Of a stretch of DNA of 64,000 nt, positions 8,528-20,014 are shown piece by piece. Source of the DNA: Porphyromonas macacae DSM 20710 = JCM 13914 (lineage in GTDB: Bacteria > Bacteroidota > Bacteroidia > Bacteroidales > Porphyromonadaceae); assembly GCF_000379945.1 (NCBI RefSeq), contig NZ_KB904124.1, forward strand, positions 486,976-550,975. The letters are read 5' to 3'. A model generated the notes under the pieces. The model was not told where the DNA came from. It did not search any database and saw nothing but the letters and a program-made list of their open reading frames with translations. The position numbers were made by a program, and so were the translations under genes. Position 1 is the first letter of the stretch. Every line of letters begins with the position of its first letter.

Positions 8528-8731
8528 ATGAGTTTTTTTAATAAAATAGGGATCAAATTAAAAGATTCTTATAACGAGTTGGTAAACAAAGTTACTTGGC
8601 CTACTCGTTCGGAGTTGTCTAACAGCGCAATAGTAGTGATGATCGCTTCCATTATCATTGCTCTGTTTGTGTTTGTTGTTGACTTTGCTTTTAGCGAAGT
8701 TATGAATCTCGTCTACCGGGTTGTAATTTAA
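8528..8731 (+). CDS. secE: Protein translocase subunit SecE
   Basis: A 67-residue protein of the SecYEG channel. It has the amphipathic helix motif NKVTWPTRSEL, then one membrane span (AIVVMIASIIIALFVFVVDF). This is the short, single-span form common outside Proteobacteria. The frame is open further upstream, but that extension runs through tRNA-Trp, so the ATG at 8528 is taken as the start. It is followed 11 bases later by nusG, as in most bacteria. Confidence 0.95.
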   Translation: MSFFNKIGIKLKDSYNELVNKVTWPTRSELSNSAIVVMIASIIIALFVFVVDFAFSEVMNLVYRVVI

Positions 8732-8742
8732 AACCGAAAGGT

Positions 8743-9282
8743 ATGCAAGACGCAGAAAAGAAATTTTATGTTCTCCGTGCCATCAGTGGTAAGGAGAATA
8801 AAGTGCGTGAATATCTCGAGATGGAAAAAAAGAACTCGGATCTTGGACGTTATGTGGGTAGAATCATTATTCCTACTGAAAAGGTCGTTACTCAACGTAA
8901 TGGCAAGAAAGTGATCAAAGAACGCAACTATATGCCAGGTTATATTCTGGTGGAGGCGGCTTTGGTTGGGGATGTTGCTTTTATACTGCGTAATACTCCT
9001 GATGTTTTAGGTTTTTTGGGAAAAGGTGAGCCCGAGCCGCTTCGACCGAGTGAGGTTGACCGGATTTTGGGTAAAGCTGACCAAATGGCTGATGCTGAAG
9101 GAGAATATGAGGTTTCTTATATGGTGGGTGAAACAGTGAAAGTTACCGACGGTGCTTTCAGTGGGTTTGAGGCTGCCGTAGAAGAGGTGAACTCCGAGAA
9201 AAAGAGACTGAAAGTAATGGTGAAGATTTTCGGAAGAAAAACTCCGCTGGAATTGAGCTTTGCTCAGGTGACTAAAGAATGA
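8743..9282 (+). CDS. nusG: Transcription termination/antitermination factor NusG
   Basis: A 179-residue protein that binds the RNA polymerase clamp and links it to Rho or to the ribosome. The NGN domain starts KKFYVLRAISGKENKVREYLE and holds NYMPGYILVEA; a C-terminal KOW domain follows (VGETVKVTDGAFSGFEAAVEEV). In Bacteroidetes a NusG paralogue often controls capsule loci, but position between secE and rplK marks this as the housekeeping copy. Confidence 0.97.
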   Translation: MQDAEKKFYVLRAISGKENKVREYLEMEKKNSDLGRYVGRIIIPTEKVVTQRNGKKVIKERNYMPGYILVEAALVGDVAFILRNTPDVLGFLGKGEPEPLRPSEVDRILGKADQMADAEGEYEVSYMVGETVKVTDGAFSGFEAAVEEVNSEKKRLKVMVKIFGRKTPLELSFAQVTKE

Positions 9283-9318
9283 TGCGTTTGTTACGGAGCG
9301 TAGCGGTTTTTAAGTTGC

Positions 9319-9326
9319 TAATTTTG
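9319..9326 (+). promoter_or_regulatory. Possible secondary promoter before rplK
   Basis: TAATTTTG matches the -7 consensus 25 bases before rplK, but no TTTG lies at the right distance upstream. It may add a second start within the superoperon. Confidence 0.3.
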
Positions 9327-9350
9327 TGTTTATAATTTAATTTTTGAACA

Positions 9351-9791
9351 ATGGCTAAAGAAGTTGCTGGACAAATAAAATTGCAAATTAAAGGAGGTGC
9401 AGCAAACCCATCTCCCCCCGTTGGCCCTGCATTGGGAGCCAAAGGTGTGAATATTATGGAGTTTTGCAAGCAATTCAATGCCAGAACTCAAGACAAAGCC
9501 GGAAAAGTATTGCCCGTTGTGGTGACTTATTATTCCGACAAGTCTTTTGACTTCATAGTGAAAACTCCTCCCGTGGCAGTTCAACTGATTGAGGCGACTA
9601 AGGCGAAGAAAGGTTCGAATGAACCGAACAGACGTAAGGTTGCTGAAATAACATGGGATCAAGTTCGTACTATTGCCGAAGATAAACTGCAAGACCTCAA
9701 CTGTTTTACAGTAGAAGCTGCTATGAAGATGGTAGCAGGTACTGCCCGCAGTATGGGGATAACGGTTAAAGGGGATTTTCCCGGAAATTAA
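9351..9791 (+). CDS. rplK: Large ribosomal subunit protein uL11
   Basis: 146 residues, normal for uL11. The N-domain carries [25 protein letters not shown]; the C-domain, which binds the GTPase-centre 23S rRNA, ends in [12 protein letters not shown]. It heads the rplKAJL ribosomal-stalk cluster and is 15 bases from rplA. Confidence 0.98.
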   Translation: MAKEVAGQIKLQIKGGAANPSPPVGPALGAKGVNIMEFCKQFNARTQDKAGKVLPVVVTYYSDKSFDFIVKTPPVAVQLIEATKAKKGSNEPNRRKVAEITWDQVRTIAEDKLQDLNCFTVEAAMKMVAGTARSMGITVKGDFPGN

Positions 9792-9805
9792 ACTTCAATT
9801 AGAAA

Positions 9806-10501
9806 ATGGGTAAACTGACAAAAAATCAAAAGTTAGCATCTGAAAAGATTGAAGCCGGGAAGGAATATACTCTTAGTGAAGCGGCTAAATTGGTTAAGGA
9901 AATTACTACAACCAAATTCGACGCTTCTGTGGACTTGGATGTTCGCTTGGGTATTGATCCCCGTAAATCGAATCAGATGGTTCGTGGTGTGGTAACATTA
10001 CCTCACGGAACCGGTAAGCAGGTTCGGGTTCTGGCTCTATGTACTCCGGATAAGGAGGAAGAAGCAAAACAAGCCGGTGCTGATTACGTAGGTTTGGATG
10101 AATATATTGAAAAAATCAAGGGTGGCTGGACCGAAGTTGATGTCATTATCACGATGCCGGCTATCATGGGCAAAATTGGTGCGCTCGGACGTGTTTTGGG
10201 ACCCAGAGGCTTGATGCCGAACCCCAAAAGCGGAACGGTAACCAATGATGTCGCTTCTGCTGTAAAGGAGGTTAAGGCCGGTAAGATTGATTTTAAGGTT
10301 GATAAAACCGGTATTATTCACTCTTCTATCGGTAAGGTCTCATTTGCGGCTGATCAGATTCGTGACAATGCTCGTGAGTTTATTTCTCACTTGATTAAGC
10401 TGAAGCCTTCGGCTGCTAAAGGCACCTATATTAAAAGTATTTATCTTTCAAGCACCATGAGTTTGGGCATTAAGGTAGATCCTAAGTCTGTAGAAGAATA
10501 A
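9806..10501 (+). CDS. rplA: Large ribosomal subunit protein uL1
   Basis: 231 residues. It contains the uL1 signature [18 protein letters not shown] and the paired alpha/beta lobes that bind 23S rRNA at the tRNA exit site. In other bacteria uL1 also represses translation of the rplK-rplA message. Only 21 bases separate it from rplJ. Confidence 0.98.
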   Translation: MGKLTKNQKLASEKIEAGKEYTLSEAAKLVKEITTTKFDASVDLDVRLGIDPRKSNQMVRGVVTLPHGTGKQVRVLALCTPDKEEEAKQAGADYVGLDEYIEKIKGGWTEVDVIITMPAIMGKIGALGRVLGPRGLMPNPKSGTVTNDVASAVKEVKAGKIDFKVDKTGIIHSSIGKVSFAADQIRDNAREFISHLIKLKPSAAKGTYIKSIYLSSTMSLGIKVDPKSVEE

Positions 10502-10522
10502 TCAAACGAAAGGAACTAAGTA

Positions 10523-11047
10523 ATGAGAAAGGAAGATAAAAGTACTGTATTGGAAGTTTTACAGGGATATATTCAACAGTATCCTCACTTCTATTTGACG
10601 GATATAGAGGGCCTTAATGCTGAAAAAACGACGGCATTGAGACGTCAATGTAATAAAAGCGGAGTTAAATTGGTTGTAGTTAAGAATACGCTTATGCGTG
10701 CTGCTCTTTCTGCTTCTGATGTTGATTTTGCCGAACTCTATGGTTCTCTTAAAGGAAATACGGCTGTTATGTTTTCTGAATCGGCCAATGCACCTGCAAA
10801 GCTGATTAAAGAATTCACAAAAGATACTAAAGGTGAGGGTAAACCCTATCTTAAGGCTGCTTATGCACAAGAAGGTATCTATGTTGGTCGTGAGCATTTA
10901 GATTACTTGATTGCTATCAAGTCTAAAGAAGAACTTATTGGAGATGTTATTGCTTTGCTGCAATCACCTGCAAAGAATGTAGTCTCTTCTCTTCAGTCTG
11001 CAGGTCAGACTATCCACGGTGTGTTGAAAACCTTGGAAGAAAGATAA
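10523..11047 (+). CDS. rplJ: Large ribosomal subunit protein uL10
   Basis: 174 residues; the stalk base that anchors bL12 dimers. It starts MRKEDKSTVLEVLQGYIQQ and holds KNTLMRAAL and SLKGNTAVMF, all typical. The C-terminal helix (SSLQSAGQTIHGVLKTLEE) is the bL12-binding part. A weak AAAGGA precedes the start. The gap to rplA is too short for the long uL10-binding leader seen before rplJ in E. coli and Bacillus. Confidence 0.97.
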   Translation: MRKEDKSTVLEVLQGYIQQYPHFYLTDIEGLNAEKTTALRRQCNKSGVKLVVVKNTLMRAALSASDVDFAELYGSLKGNTAVMFSESANAPAKLIKEFTKDTKGEGKPYLKAAYAQEGIYVGREHLDYLIAIKSKEELIGDVIALLQSPAKNVVSSLQSAGQTIHGVLKTLEER

Positions 11048-11088
11048 TTCAACTTTTTTTGTAAAATAATTTTTAATACATAAATAAA

Positions 11089-11466
11089 ATGGCAGATATA
11101 AAAGCTATTGCTGAAGAATTGGTAAACCTAACCGTTAAAGAGGTTAGTGAACTGGCAACTATCCTTAAAGAAGAATATGGCATTGAACCCGCAGCTGCTG
11201 CTGTTGCTGTTGCCGCCGGTCCTGTTGCTGCCGGAGGTGCTGCTGAAGAAGAAAAAACATCTTTTGATGTTGTTTTGAAGAGCGCCGGTGCTGCTAAACT
11301 GCAAGTAGTTAAAGCTGTTAAAGAACACTGCGGTCTTGGTTTGAAAGAAGCTAAGGATTTGGTAGATGCTGCTCCTTCTAATGTTAAGGAAGGTGTTGAT
11401 AAGGCTACTGCTGAAGCTCTGAAGAAAGCTCTTGAAGAAGCAGGAGCAGAAGTAGAGCTTAAGTAA
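11089..11466 (+). CDS. rplL: Large ribosomal subunit protein bL12
   Basis: 125 residues, acidic. The N-terminal dimerisation helices are followed by an Ala-rich hinge ([20 protein letters not shown]) and the factor-binding C-domain ([38 protein letters not shown]). It recruits translation GTPases. A hairpin follows it before rpoB, likely tuning the ratio of ribosomal proteins to polymerase. Confidence 0.98.
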   Translation: MADIKAIAEELVNLTVKEVSELATILKEEYGIEPAAAAVAVAAGPVAAGGAAEEEKTSFDVVLKSAGAAKLQVVKAVKEHCGLGLKEAKDLVDAAPSNVKEGVDKATAEALKKALEEAGAEVELK

Positions 11467-11496
11467 ATTGTGCTTACACCTGATTTTCAGGTATTT

Positions 11497-11533
11497 ATGG
11501 TTAAGAATCCCCGTGAAGGGGAGTCTTAACCAT
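11497..11533 (+). promoter_or_regulatory. rplL-rpoB intergenic hairpin (attenuator or processing site)
   Basis: ATGGTTAAGA (11497-11506) pairs with its complement (11524-11533), and an inner CCCC/GGGG extends the stem. There is no T tract. A partial terminator or RNase site at this junction is known in E. coli; the role here is inferred from position. Confidence 0.7.
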
Positions 11534-11577
11534 TTCGTGTCTATAATTCCCCAAGCAAACTATACTCCTGAATTTAC

Positions 11578-14500
11578 ATGGCTCAACTGCAAAAAAAACA
11601 GAGAATAAATTTCGCTTCAGTAAAGAATCCGTTGCAATTTCCGGACTTTCTTGAAGTACAACTAAAGTCTTTCAGTGACTTTTTTCAATTAGACACTCCT
11701 CCGGAAAGAAGAAAAAAGGAGGGATTATATAAAGTGTTTGCTGAAAATTTTCCCATTACAGATACCCGAAATAATTTTGTTCTTGAGTTTCTGGACTATT
11801 ATGTAGATCCGCCCAAATACACTATTGAGGAATGTTTAAGTCGTGGTCTTACTTATAGTGTGCCTCTCAAAGCAAAGTTGAAACTGTATTGCACAGATCC
11901 CGATCATGAGGATTTTGATACGGTTATACAGGATGTTTACTTGGGGCCGATCCCTTATATGACCGAATCCGGTACTTTTGTAATCAATGGTGCCGAGCGT
12001 GTAGTTGTATCTCAGTTACATCGTTCTCCGGGGGTATTCTTTGGGCAGACTTTACATACTAACCGAACAATGTTGTATTCGGCGCGTATTATCCCCTTCA
12101 AAGGTTCTTGGATTGAATTTGCTACGGACATTAATAATGCCATGTATGCGTATATTGACCGTAAGAAAAAGTTGCCAGTAACCACACTTTTGAGGGCTAT
12201 CGGTTATGAGTCTGACAAGCAAATTTTAGAACTTTTCAATCTGTGTGAAGAGGTTAAAGCTAATAAAGCGACTTTGAAAAAGCATCTCGGCCAAAAAATA
12301 GCTGCTCGTATTGTCAATACTTACTTCGATGATCTGAGTGATGAGGATACCGGAGAAGTGGTAAGTATGGAACGTACGGTTATTCTGGTTGAGCGTGAAG
12401 TAGAACTGACGGAGGATGTAATTGATACGATTATCGAATCCGGTGTTAAAACCGTGATTTTGCATAAAGATGACCCCACTACGTCTGAATATGCCTTGAT
12501 TTTTAACACATTACAAAAAGACCCATGTAATTCCGAGCACGATGCCCTGAATTATATCTATCGATTGTTGCGTAACTCCGACCCTGCAGATGACAACAGT
12601 GCACGGGAGGTAATCACCAATCTCTTTTTCTCTGATAAACGTTATGATTTGGGCGATGTCGGTCGATACAGACTTAATAAAAAATTAAATCTGGACATTG
12701 ATCCGGATAATCGTGTGTTGACTAATGAAGATATTATTGAAATTATTAAATATCTGATTCAATTAGTTAACTCCAAAGCTGTGGTGGATGATATAGACCA
12801 CTTGTCTAATCGCCGTGTACGAACAGTGGGTGAGCAGCTTTATAATCAATTTGGTGTAGGTTTGGCCCGTATGGCCCGTACAGTACGGGATCGTATGAAC
12901 GTTCGTGATAATGAGGTGTTTACTCCGGTAGATTTGGTGAATGCCAAAACGATTTCTTCCGTGGTGAATACTTTCTTCGGAACGAATGCTCTTTCTCAAT
13001 TCATGGATCAAACAAATCCTCTGGCTGAGATTACTCACAAACGACGTTTGTCCGCTTTGGGCCCCGGAGGATTGAGTCGTGAGCGTGCCGGTTTTGAAGT
13101 GCGTGACGTTCACTATACGCACTATGGTCGTTTATGTCCTATTGAAACACCTGAAGGTCCGAACATCGGTTTGATTTCGTCTTTATGTGTTTATGCCAAG
13201 ATTAATGATCTTGGATTCATTACCACTCCTTATCGTAAGGTAAACAATGGTGTGGTTGATTATTCGGAGAAAGGACTGGAATACTATACTGCCGAAGAAG
13301 AGGAGGATAAGATTGTCGCTCAGGGTAATGCTGTCGTAGATGATAACGGTCATTTTGTATATGAACGTATTAAATCTCGTTTTGAATCGGACTTCCCTGT
13401 GGTTGAGCCTGAGAAAGTGGATTTGATAGACGTTTCTCCTTCTCAAATTGCTTCTATTGCTGCAGCGCTTATTCCTTTCTTGGAACATGATGATGCCAAC
13501 CGTGCATTGATGGGATCGAACATGATGCGCCAGGCCGTTCCTCTGATTAAACCGGAGGCTCCTATCGTAGGAACAGGTATTGAAGGTAAACTTATTCAAG
13601 ATTCACGTACTCAAGTAGTGGCTGAGCGTGAAGGCGATGTTGTATTTGTTGATGCTACTACTATTAAGATTAAATATCTGCGTTCCGAGGAAGAAGAGTT
13701 CGTAAGTTTTGATGATCCTGTTACAACTTATGAGTTACCCAAGTTCCGCAAAACGAATCAAAGCACAACAATAGATTTGCGTCCTATCTGTCATGCCGGA
13801 GATCATGTGATGCCGGGACAGATCCTGACTGAAGGTTATTCTACTGAGAATGGAGAGTTGGCTTTGGGACGGAATGTGCTGGTTGCATATATGCCCTGGA
13901 AAGGATATAACTATGAGGATGCTGTCGTGTTGAACGAACGTATGGTGCGTGAAGATTTTTACACTTCTGTTCACGTGGATGAGTATTCTTTGGAAGTACG
14001 TGAAACAAAACGCGGTATCGAAGAATTGACGAAGGATATTCCTAACGTGAGTGATGATGCCACAAAAGATTTGGATGCAAACGGTATCGTACGTATAGGT
14101 GCTCACATTGTGCCCGGAGATATTCTTATTGGCAAGATAACGCCTAAAGGCGAATCGGATCCTACTCCAGAAGAAAAATTACTTCGTGCAATTTTTGGTG
14201 ATAAAGCCGGTGATGTGAAAGATGCTTCGCTTAAGGCTACACCTTCCTTGAAGGGGGTTGTTGTGGATACTAAATTATTCTCTAAAGCTTCTCGTAAGAA
14301 AGGACGCGGTGAAACAAAAGAAATTGTTGAGCGTTTGGATGCTGAATATGCAGCAAGGGAGAATAATCTCAAGGAAAAACTGGTTGATAAATTAATGACT
14401 TTGACAGAAGGCAAAACATGTAAAAGCGTCAAAGACTATCTGAACAAAGATATTATCAAGCCCGGCAGCAAATTTATTCGATCGGAGTTAAAGGGGTTGC

Positions 14501-15387
14501 ATTTTGATGAAATTCAATTGAGCGATTGGACCGATAACGAAAAGACGAACGAGTTGATTAAAGCCGTAAGCCTGAATTATATAAGAAAATCTAAAGAAAA
14601 TGATGCCGAATTGCGCCGTCGTAAATTGGATGAAACCGTAGGTGATGAATTGCCTGCCGGTATAGTCCAATTGGCCAAGGTCTATATTGCCAAGAAACGG
14701 AAGATTCAGGTTGGCGATAAAATGGCCGGCCGCCATGGTAATAAAGGTATTGTGTCAAAGATTGTGCGCCAGGAGGACATGCCTTTCCTTGAAGATGGTA
14801 CTCCGGTTGATATTTGTCTTAACCCGCTTGGCGTACCCTCCCGTATGAACCTCGGACAGATTTTCGAAGCCGTTTTGGGTTGGTCCGGAAGGAAATTAGG
14901 GGTGAAGTTTGCTACTCCTATTTTTGACGGAGCGACCTTGGATCACATGAATGAATGGACAGATAAGGCCGGGTTGGCCCGTAATGGTAAAACTTATCTC
15001 TATGACGGTGGTACCGGTGAGAGATTCGATCAACCTGCCACTGTGGGAGTCACCTACTTTTTGAAGTTGGGACACATGGTAGATGATAAGATGCACGCCC
15101 GTTCCATTGGCCCATATTCATTGATTACCCAACAACCTTTGGGTGGTAAGGCTCAGTTCGGTGGTCAGCGTTTTGGAGAGATGGAGGTTTGGGCCTTGGA
15201 GGCATTCGGGGCTTCTCACATTCTTCAGGAGATACTTACCATTAAGTCTGATGACGTGGCCGGACGCTCTAAAGCTTATGAGGCAATTGTTAAAGGTGAT
15301 CCTATGCCCACTCCGGGTATTCCTGAGTCACTTAATGTATTGCTCAATGAGCTTAAGGGCTTGGGTTTAAGTTTTACACTTGACTAA
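11578..15387 (+). CDS. rpoB: DNA-directed RNA polymerase subunit beta
   Basis: 1269 residues, the usual Bacteroidetes length. The rifampicin pocket is clearly visible ([18 protein letters not shown] then [20 protein letters not shown]) with the wild-type Asp, His and Ser at the common resistance sites, so rifampicin sensitivity is predicted. Downstream motifs include [19 protein letters not shown], the catalytic-region [14 protein letters not shown] and the C-terminal [20 protein letters not shown]. It is transcribed with rplKAJL upstream and rpoC downstream. Confidence 0.99.
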   Translation: MAQLQKKQRINFASVKNPLQFPDFLEVQLKSFSDFFQLDTPPERRKKEGLYKVFAENFPITDTRNNFVLEFLDYYVDPPKYTIEECLSRGLTYSVPLKAKLKLYCTDPDHEDFDTVIQDVYLGPIPYMTESGTFVINGAERVVVSQLHRSPGVFFGQTLHTNRTMLYSARIIPFKGSWIEFATDINNAMYAYIDRKKKLPVTTLLRAIGYESDKQILELFNLCEEVKANKATLKKHLGQKIAARIVNTYFDDLSDEDTGEVVSMERTVILVEREVELTEDVIDTIIESGVKTVILHKDDPTTSEYALIFNTLQKDPCNSEHDALNYIYRLLRNSDPADDNSAREVITNLFFSDKRYDLGDVGRYRLNKKLNLDIDPDNRVLTNEDIIEIIKYLIQLVNSKAVVDDIDHLSNRRVRTVGEQLYNQFGVGLARMARTVRDRMNVRDNEVFTPVDLVNAKTISSVVNTFFGTNALSQFMDQTNPLAEITHKRRLSALGPGGLSRERAGFEVRDVHYTHYGRLCPIETPEGPNIGLISSLCVYAKINDLGFITTPYRKVNNGVVDYSEKGLEYYTAEEEEDKIVAQGNAVVDDNGHFVYERIKSRFESDFPVVEPEKVDLIDVSPSQIASIAAALIPFLEHDDANRALMGSNMMRQAVPLIKPEAPIVGTGIEGKLIQDSRTQVVAEREGDVVFVDATTIKIKYLRSEEEEFVSFDDPVTTYELPKFRKTNQSTTIDLRPICHAGDHVMPGQILTEGYSTENGELALGRNVLVAYMPWKGYNYEDAVVLNERMVREDFYTSVHVDEYSLEVRETKRGIEELTKDIPNVSDDATKDLDANGIVRIGAHIVPGDILIGKITPKGESDPTPEEKLLRAIFGDKAGDVKDASLKATPSLKGVVVDTKLFSKASRKKGRGETKEIVERLDAEYAARENNLKEKLVDKLMTLTEGKTCKSVKDYLNKDIIKPGSKFIRSELKGLHFDEIQLSDWTDNEKTNELIKAVSLNYIRKSKENDAELRRRKLDETVGDELPAGIVQLAKVYIAKKRKIQVGDKMAGRHGNKGIVSKIVRQEDMPFLEDGTPVDICLNPLGVPSRMNLGQIFEAVLGWSGRKLGVKFATPIFDGATLDHMNEWTDKAGLARNGKTYLYDGGTGERFDQPATVGVTYFLKLGHMVDDKMHARSIGPYSLITQQPLGGKAQFGGQRFGEMEVWALEAFGASHILQEILTIKSDDVAGRSKAYEAIVKGDPMPTPGIPESLNVLLNELKGLGLSFTLD

Positions 15388-15416
15388 TTGCTCTTTGACA
15401 GGTCTTAGGTTGGAAT

Positions 15417-15513
15417 AGTTGCTTTATATGGGAGCAACTTTCCGGCTATAATAGCCAAATCTGGCTATTGAAGACTTTACAAAAGAAATCAACTCTTCTT
15501 TTGGTCTGTAAAG
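15417..15513 (+). other. Cluster of three hairpins between rpoB and rpoC
   Basis: Three successive inverted repeats fill most of the 162-base gap: AGTTGCT/AGCAACT (15417-15439), AATAGCCA/TGGCTATT (15450-15469), and a bipartite stem CTTTACA plus AAAAGAA with TTCTTTT plus TGTAAAG (15475-15513). Most bacteria have a short rpoB-rpoC gap, so an unusual structured spacer is present here. Function unknown. Confidence 0.65.
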
Positions 15514-15549
15514 ACCCCAACAATTAAAATCCTTTATTGATAGAGACAT

Positions 15550-18500
15550 ATGGCTTTTAAAAAAGACAATAAGATTAAGAGTAACTTCTCGCGTATTCGT
15601 ATTTCTTTAGCATCGCCCGAAGAGATATTGGAGAATTCGCACGGAGAGGTGCTTAAGCCTGAAACTATTAACTACAGAACTTACAAGCCTGAGCGTGACG
15701 GACTGTTTTGTGAGCGCATATTCGGCCCTGTAAAAGATTTTGAGTGCCATTGCGGAAAGTATAAACGTATTCGTTATCGTGGTATTGTTTGTGACCGTTG
15801 TGGTGTGGAAGTTACCGAAAAGAAAGTGCGTCGTGAGCGTATGGGGCATATTATGCTTGAAGTTCCTGTTGCACATATATGGTATTTTCGTTCTTTACCC
15901 AATAAAATCGGTTATTTATTGGGAATACCTTCAAAGAAGTTGGATAGCATTATTTATTATGAGCGTTATGTTGTTATTCAACCGGGTATCATGTCGGAAG
16001 AAGTCGGTTATAAAGATACTTTGACAGAGGAAGAATATACCGAGTTAATGGATCGCGTAGATCGTGAGCATCCGGATAATTATCGCTTGGAAGATAGTGA
16101 CCCTAATAAGTTTATCTGTAAAACCGGAGCTGAAGCTATATATGAACTGCTCTCTCGTGTAGATCTTGATAGTTTAAGTTATGAGTTGCGTGACAAGGCC
16201 AATACGGACACTTCCATGCAGCGTAAGAACGAAGCCCTGAAACGTTTGCAAGTGGTGGAAAGTTTCCGTGCTTCTAAGGGTATTAACCGTCCCGAATGGA
16301 TGATAATGAAGGTTATCCCTGTTATTCCGCCCGATTTACGGCCTTTGGTTCCTTTGGACGGCGGTCGTTTTGCTACTTCCGACCTCAATGATCTTTATCG
16401 TCGGGTTATTATCCGTAATAATCGTCTGAAAAGAATGATTGAGATCAAGGCTCCTGAAGTGATTTTGCGTAACGAAAAACGTATGCTTCAAGAGGCTGTA
16501 GACTCTCTTTTCGACAATTCAAGAAAGAGCAGTGCCGTTCGGTCGGATAATAACCGCCCGTTAAAATCTTTGTCCGACAGCTTGAAAGGTAAGCAAGGCC
16601 GTTTCCGCCAGAATTTGCTCGGTAAACGTGTTGACTACTCTGCCCGTTCGGTTATTGTGGTAGGTCCTGAATTGAACATGCACGAGTGCGGTTTGCCCAA
16701 AGATATGGCAGCCGAGTTATATAAACCGTTCGTTATTCGCAAATTGATCGAGCGCGGTATTGTGAAAACGGTTAAAAGTGCCAAAAAAATTGTAGACCGT
16801 CGGGATCCTGTCATTTGGGATATTCTCGAGCATGTAATGAAAGGACACCCTGTTTTGCTCAACCGTGCTCCTACATTGCACCGTTTGGGTATTCAAGCTT
16901 TCCAGCCTAAATTGATCGAAGGAAAAGCTATCCAGCTTCATCCTCTGGCATGTACTGCGTTTAACGCCGACTTTGACGGTGACCAGATGGCTGTTCACTT
17001 GCCTCTTGGTAATGAAGCCATATTAGAAGCTCAGATGCTCATGCTGGCATCGCACAATATTTTGAATCCTGCCAATGGCGCTCCTATTACGGTGCCTTCT
17101 CAGGATATGGTGTTGGGGCTGTACTATATTACGAAAATGCGTCCCGGTGCTCTCGGTTCCGGCCTTGTTTTCTATGGTAACGAAGAAGCGACCATTGCAT
17201 ATAATGAAGGCAAAGTGGATATTCATGCTCCTATTAAGGTGTATGTGGATGACATTCAGGACGGGCAACCCGTTCATCATATGATCGAAACTTCTGTGGG
17301 ACGTCTGATGGTCAATGAGCATGTTCCTGCCGAAGTAGGTTACGTTAATGAAACTTTAGGCAAGAAAGCTCTGCGCGAAATCATCGGTAAGGTTATCAAA
17401 GCCTGTGGTGTAGCCCGTACAGCTCATTTCCTTGATGATATCAAGAATTTGGGATACTATATGGCCTTCAAGGGAGGTTTGTCTTTCAATTTGGGTGACG
17501 TTTTGATTCCTGAGGAAAAAGAAGTTTTGATTCAGGAAGGTTATGCAGAGGTTGAACAAATCATGCAAAACTACAGCATGGGTTTCATTACCAATAACGA
17601 ACGTTACAATCAGATTATTGATACCTGGACACATATTAACAGCCGTCTTTCCAATATTTTGATGAAACATCTGGCGGAGGACAACCAAGGGTTTAACTCT
17701 GTTTTCATGATGATGGATTCCGGTGCCCGTGGATCTAAGGAACAGATCCGCCAGCTTTCCGGTATGCGTGGTCTTATGGCCAAGCCTCAAAAGAGCGGTG
17801 CCGAAGGGGGGCAGATTATCGAGAACCCTATTCTTTCCAACTTCAAGGAGGGGCTTTCGGTACTGGAGTACTTTATCTCTACTCACGGTGCCCGTAAAGG
17901 TCTTGCGGATACAGCTCTAAAGACGGCTGACGCCGGTTATTTGACACGTCGTTTGGTAGACGTTTCCCATGATGTTATCGTTACAGAAGAGGATTGCGGT
18001 ACATTACGCGGTTTGGTATGTACGGAACTCAAGGAAAATGAAGATGTTATTGCTACGCTTTATGAACGAATCCTGGGACGTGTTTCCGTGCACGATATTA
18101 TTCACCCGAGTACCGGTGAAATTATTGTACGTGCAGGAGAAGAGATCCGTGAGGAACAGGCTCAGATTATCGAAGAATCTCCGATCGAACAGGTTGAGAT
18201 ACGTTCCGTACTGACTTGTGAATCCAAGAAAGGCGTTTGCGCCAAATGTTACGGACGTAATCTGGCTACAAACCGTATGGTGCAGAACGGAGAGGTTGTG
18301 GGGGTTATTGCCGCACAATCGATTGGTGAGCCGGGTACGCAGCTGACTTTGCGTACATTCCACGTGGGAGGTATCGCTTCGAACGTTGCCACGGAGAACA
18401 GTATGTATGCAAAATTCGATGGCGTTCTGACTTTTGAAGAGTTACGCACGGTACATACAGATGCCAAACAAGACAATGAAAAGAAAACTCATCAGGTAGT

Positions 18501-19884
18501 TGTCAGCCGTATGGCCGAAGTTCGTATCATTGATTCGAACACCAAGATGATTCTTGCTCAGCACAATATTCCTTACGGAGCCAACTTGTATTTTAGTGAA
18601 GGCGATAAGGTCAAAAAGGGAGATGTTCTCTTCCAATGGGACCCCTTCAACGCTGTTATTGTCAGTGAAGTTAGCGGTAAAGTTAACTTCGAGAATATGA
18701 CGGAAGGTGTTACCTATAAGGTCGAATCGGACGAAACCACCGGTCTTAAAGAAAAGATTATCATCGAGTCTAAAGATAAGACTATGGCTCCGGGTATTCA
18801 TGTGGTTGATGCCAAAGGCAATTCTTTGAAGAATTATAACTTGCCGTTAGGTGCGCATGTCATGAATAATCAGGACGATGCCGTTAAAGTTGGCGATGTT
18901 CTTGTTAAGATTCCTCGTACCGTAAGCAAAGCCGGTGACATTACCGGAGGTTTGCCCCGTGTAACCGAATTGTTTGAAGCTCGTAATCCATCTAATCCTG
19001 CCGTTGTTGCAGAGGTTGACGGTACTGTGGAGTTCGGTAAACTCAAGCGTGGTAACCGCGAAATCAGCATTGTACCGAAATTGGGAGAACCTAAGAAGTA
19101 TCTCGTACCTCTTTCCAAACAGCTTTTGGTGCAGGAAGGCGACTTTGTACGTTCCGGTACTCCTTTGTCCGACGGTGCCATTACTCCGGGAGATATCCTT
19201 GCTATTAAAGGTCCGACGGCCGTACAGGAGTATATCGTAAACGAGGTGCAGGACGTTTATCGCTTGCAGGGTGTGAAGATCAATGACAAGCACTTTGAGG
19301 TTATTGTTCGTCAGATGATGCGTAAGGTAGAAATCATCGATCCGGGGGATACTTTGTTCCTTGAGCAGCAGGTAGTTGACAAGCTCGATGTCATGGAGGA
19401 GAACGATCGCATCTGGGGTAAAAAGGTTGTTACCAATCCGGGTGATTCGGAAAACCTCAAAGCCGGTCAGATTGTAACCCTGAGAAAACTGCGCGATGAA
19501 AACAGTATGCTCAAGCGTCGCGACCTGAAACCGGTTGAAGCTCGTGATGCCAGACCTGCGACTGCCAATCAGATTTTGCAGGGTATTACCCGTGCTGCAT
19601 TGCAGACAAAGAGCTTTATGTCTGCAGCATCTTTCCAGGAGACAACGAAAGTGTTGAACGAGGCAGCTATCAATGCCAAAGATGATACACTCGAAGGTCT
19701 TAAAGAGAATGTAATCTGCGGTCACCTCATTCCGGCCGGTACCGGTTTGCGCGAATATCAAAAATTGGTAGTAATGCCGATGGAAGACTACAGGGCTGCG
19801 GTAGATGCAAAAAAGAAAATGGTCGGAGACGAACTCTTATCCCAAGCTTTGGTGACAGAGGAAGTCGAAAAGGAAAATCAATAG
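15550..19884 (+). CDS. rpoC: DNA-directed RNA polymerase subunit beta'
   Basis: 1444 residues. The N-terminal zinc finger ([23 protein letters not shown]) and the absolutely conserved catalytic loop [12 protein letters not shown], whose three Asp bind the active-site Mg, are intact. The trigger-loop region includes [21 protein letters not shown] second Cys cluster ([17 protein letters not shown]) binds zinc. The C-terminus ends acidic (EEVEKENQ). It is the last gene of the superoperon, closed by a strong terminator 22 bases on. Confidence 0.99.
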   Translation: MAFKKDNKIKSNFSRIRISLASPEEILENSHGEVLKPETINYRTYKPERDGLFCERIFGPVKDFECHCGKYKRIRYRGIVCDRCGVEVTEKKVRRERMGHIMLEVPVAHIWYFRSLPNKIGYLLGIPSKKLDSIIYYERYVVIQPGIMSEEVGYKDTLTEEEYTELMDRVDREHPDNYRLEDSDPNKFICKTGAEAIYELLSRVDLDSLSYELRDKANTDTSMQRKNEALKRLQVVESFRASKGINRPEWMIMKVIPVIPPDLRPLVPLDGGRFATSDLNDLYRRVIIRNNRLKRMIEIKAPEVILRNEKRMLQEAVDSLFDNSRKSSAVRSDNNRPLKSLSDSLKGKQGRFRQNLLGKRVDYSARSVIVVGPELNMHECGLPKDMAAELYKPFVIRKLIERGIVKTVKSAKKIVDRRDPVIWDILEHVMKGHPVLLNRAPTLHRLGIQAFQPKLIEGKAIQLHPLACTAFNADFDGDQMAVHLPLGNEAILEAQMLMLASHNILNPANGAPITVPSQDMVLGLYYITKMRPGALGSGLVFYGNEEATIAYNEGKVDIHAPIKVYVDDIQDGQPVHHMIETSVGRLMVNEHVPAEVGYVNETLGKKALREIIGKVIKACGVARTAHFLDDIKNLGYYMAFKGGLSFNLGDVLIPEEKEVLIQEGYAEVEQIMQNYSMGFITNNERYNQIIDTWTHINSRLSNILMKHLAEDNQGFNSVFMMMDSGARGSKEQIRQLSGMRGLMAKPQKSGAEGGQIIENPILSNFKEGLSVLEYFISTHGARKGLADTALKTADAGYLTRRLVDVSHDVIVTEEDCGTLRGLVCTELKENEDVIATLYERILGRVSVHDIIHPSTGEIIVRAGEEIREEQAQIIEESPIEQVEIRSVLTCESKKGVCAKCYGRNLATNRMVQNGEVVGVIAAQSIGEPGTQLTLRTFHVGGIASNVATENSMYAKFDGVLTFEELRTVHTDAKQDNEKKTHQVVVSRMAEVRIIDSNTKMILAQHNIPYGANLYFSEGDKVKKGDVLFQWDPFNAVIVSEVSGKVNFENMTEGVTYKVESDETTGLKEKIIIESKDKTMAPGIHVVDAKGNSLKNYNLPLGAHVMNNQDDAVKVGDVLVKIPRTVSKAGDITGGLPRVTELFEARNPSNPAVVAEVDGTVEFGKLKRGNREISIVPKLGEPKKYLVPLSKQLLVQEGDFVRSGTPLSDGAITPGDILAIKGPTAVQEYIVNEVQDVYRLQGVKINDKHFEVIVRQMMRKVEIIDPGDTLFLEQQVVDKLDVMEENDRIWGKKVVTNPGDSENLKAGQIVTLRKLRDENSMLKRRDLKPVEARDARPATANQILQGITRAALQTKSFMSAASFQETTKVLNEAAINAKDDTLEGLKENVICGHLIPAGTGLREYQKLVVMPMEDYRAAVDAKKKMVGDELLSQALVTEEVEKENQ

Positions 19885-19905
19885 TTCATTACGAATATTA
19901 AGATC

Positions 19906-19948
19906 AAGAGGGTGTATCAGAAAAGAAGTGATACATCCTCTTTCTTTT
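19906..19948 (+). terminator. Terminator of the rpl-rpo superoperon
   Basis: A 14-bp stem (19906-19919 with 19929-19942) with one G-T pair and a 9-base loop, then TCTTTTT. It lies directly after rpoC. Confidence 0.9.
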
Positions 19949-20014
19949 TGCTCAATTTAACTGTGGCAGCAACACGTTTAGCTTTTTACTATCTTAGTAT
20001 GTTCTAATAAATTC

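Noticed and set aside
18847-19761. 304-codon minus-strand frame inside rpoC
   Set aside because: Shadow of the conserved rpoC sequence.
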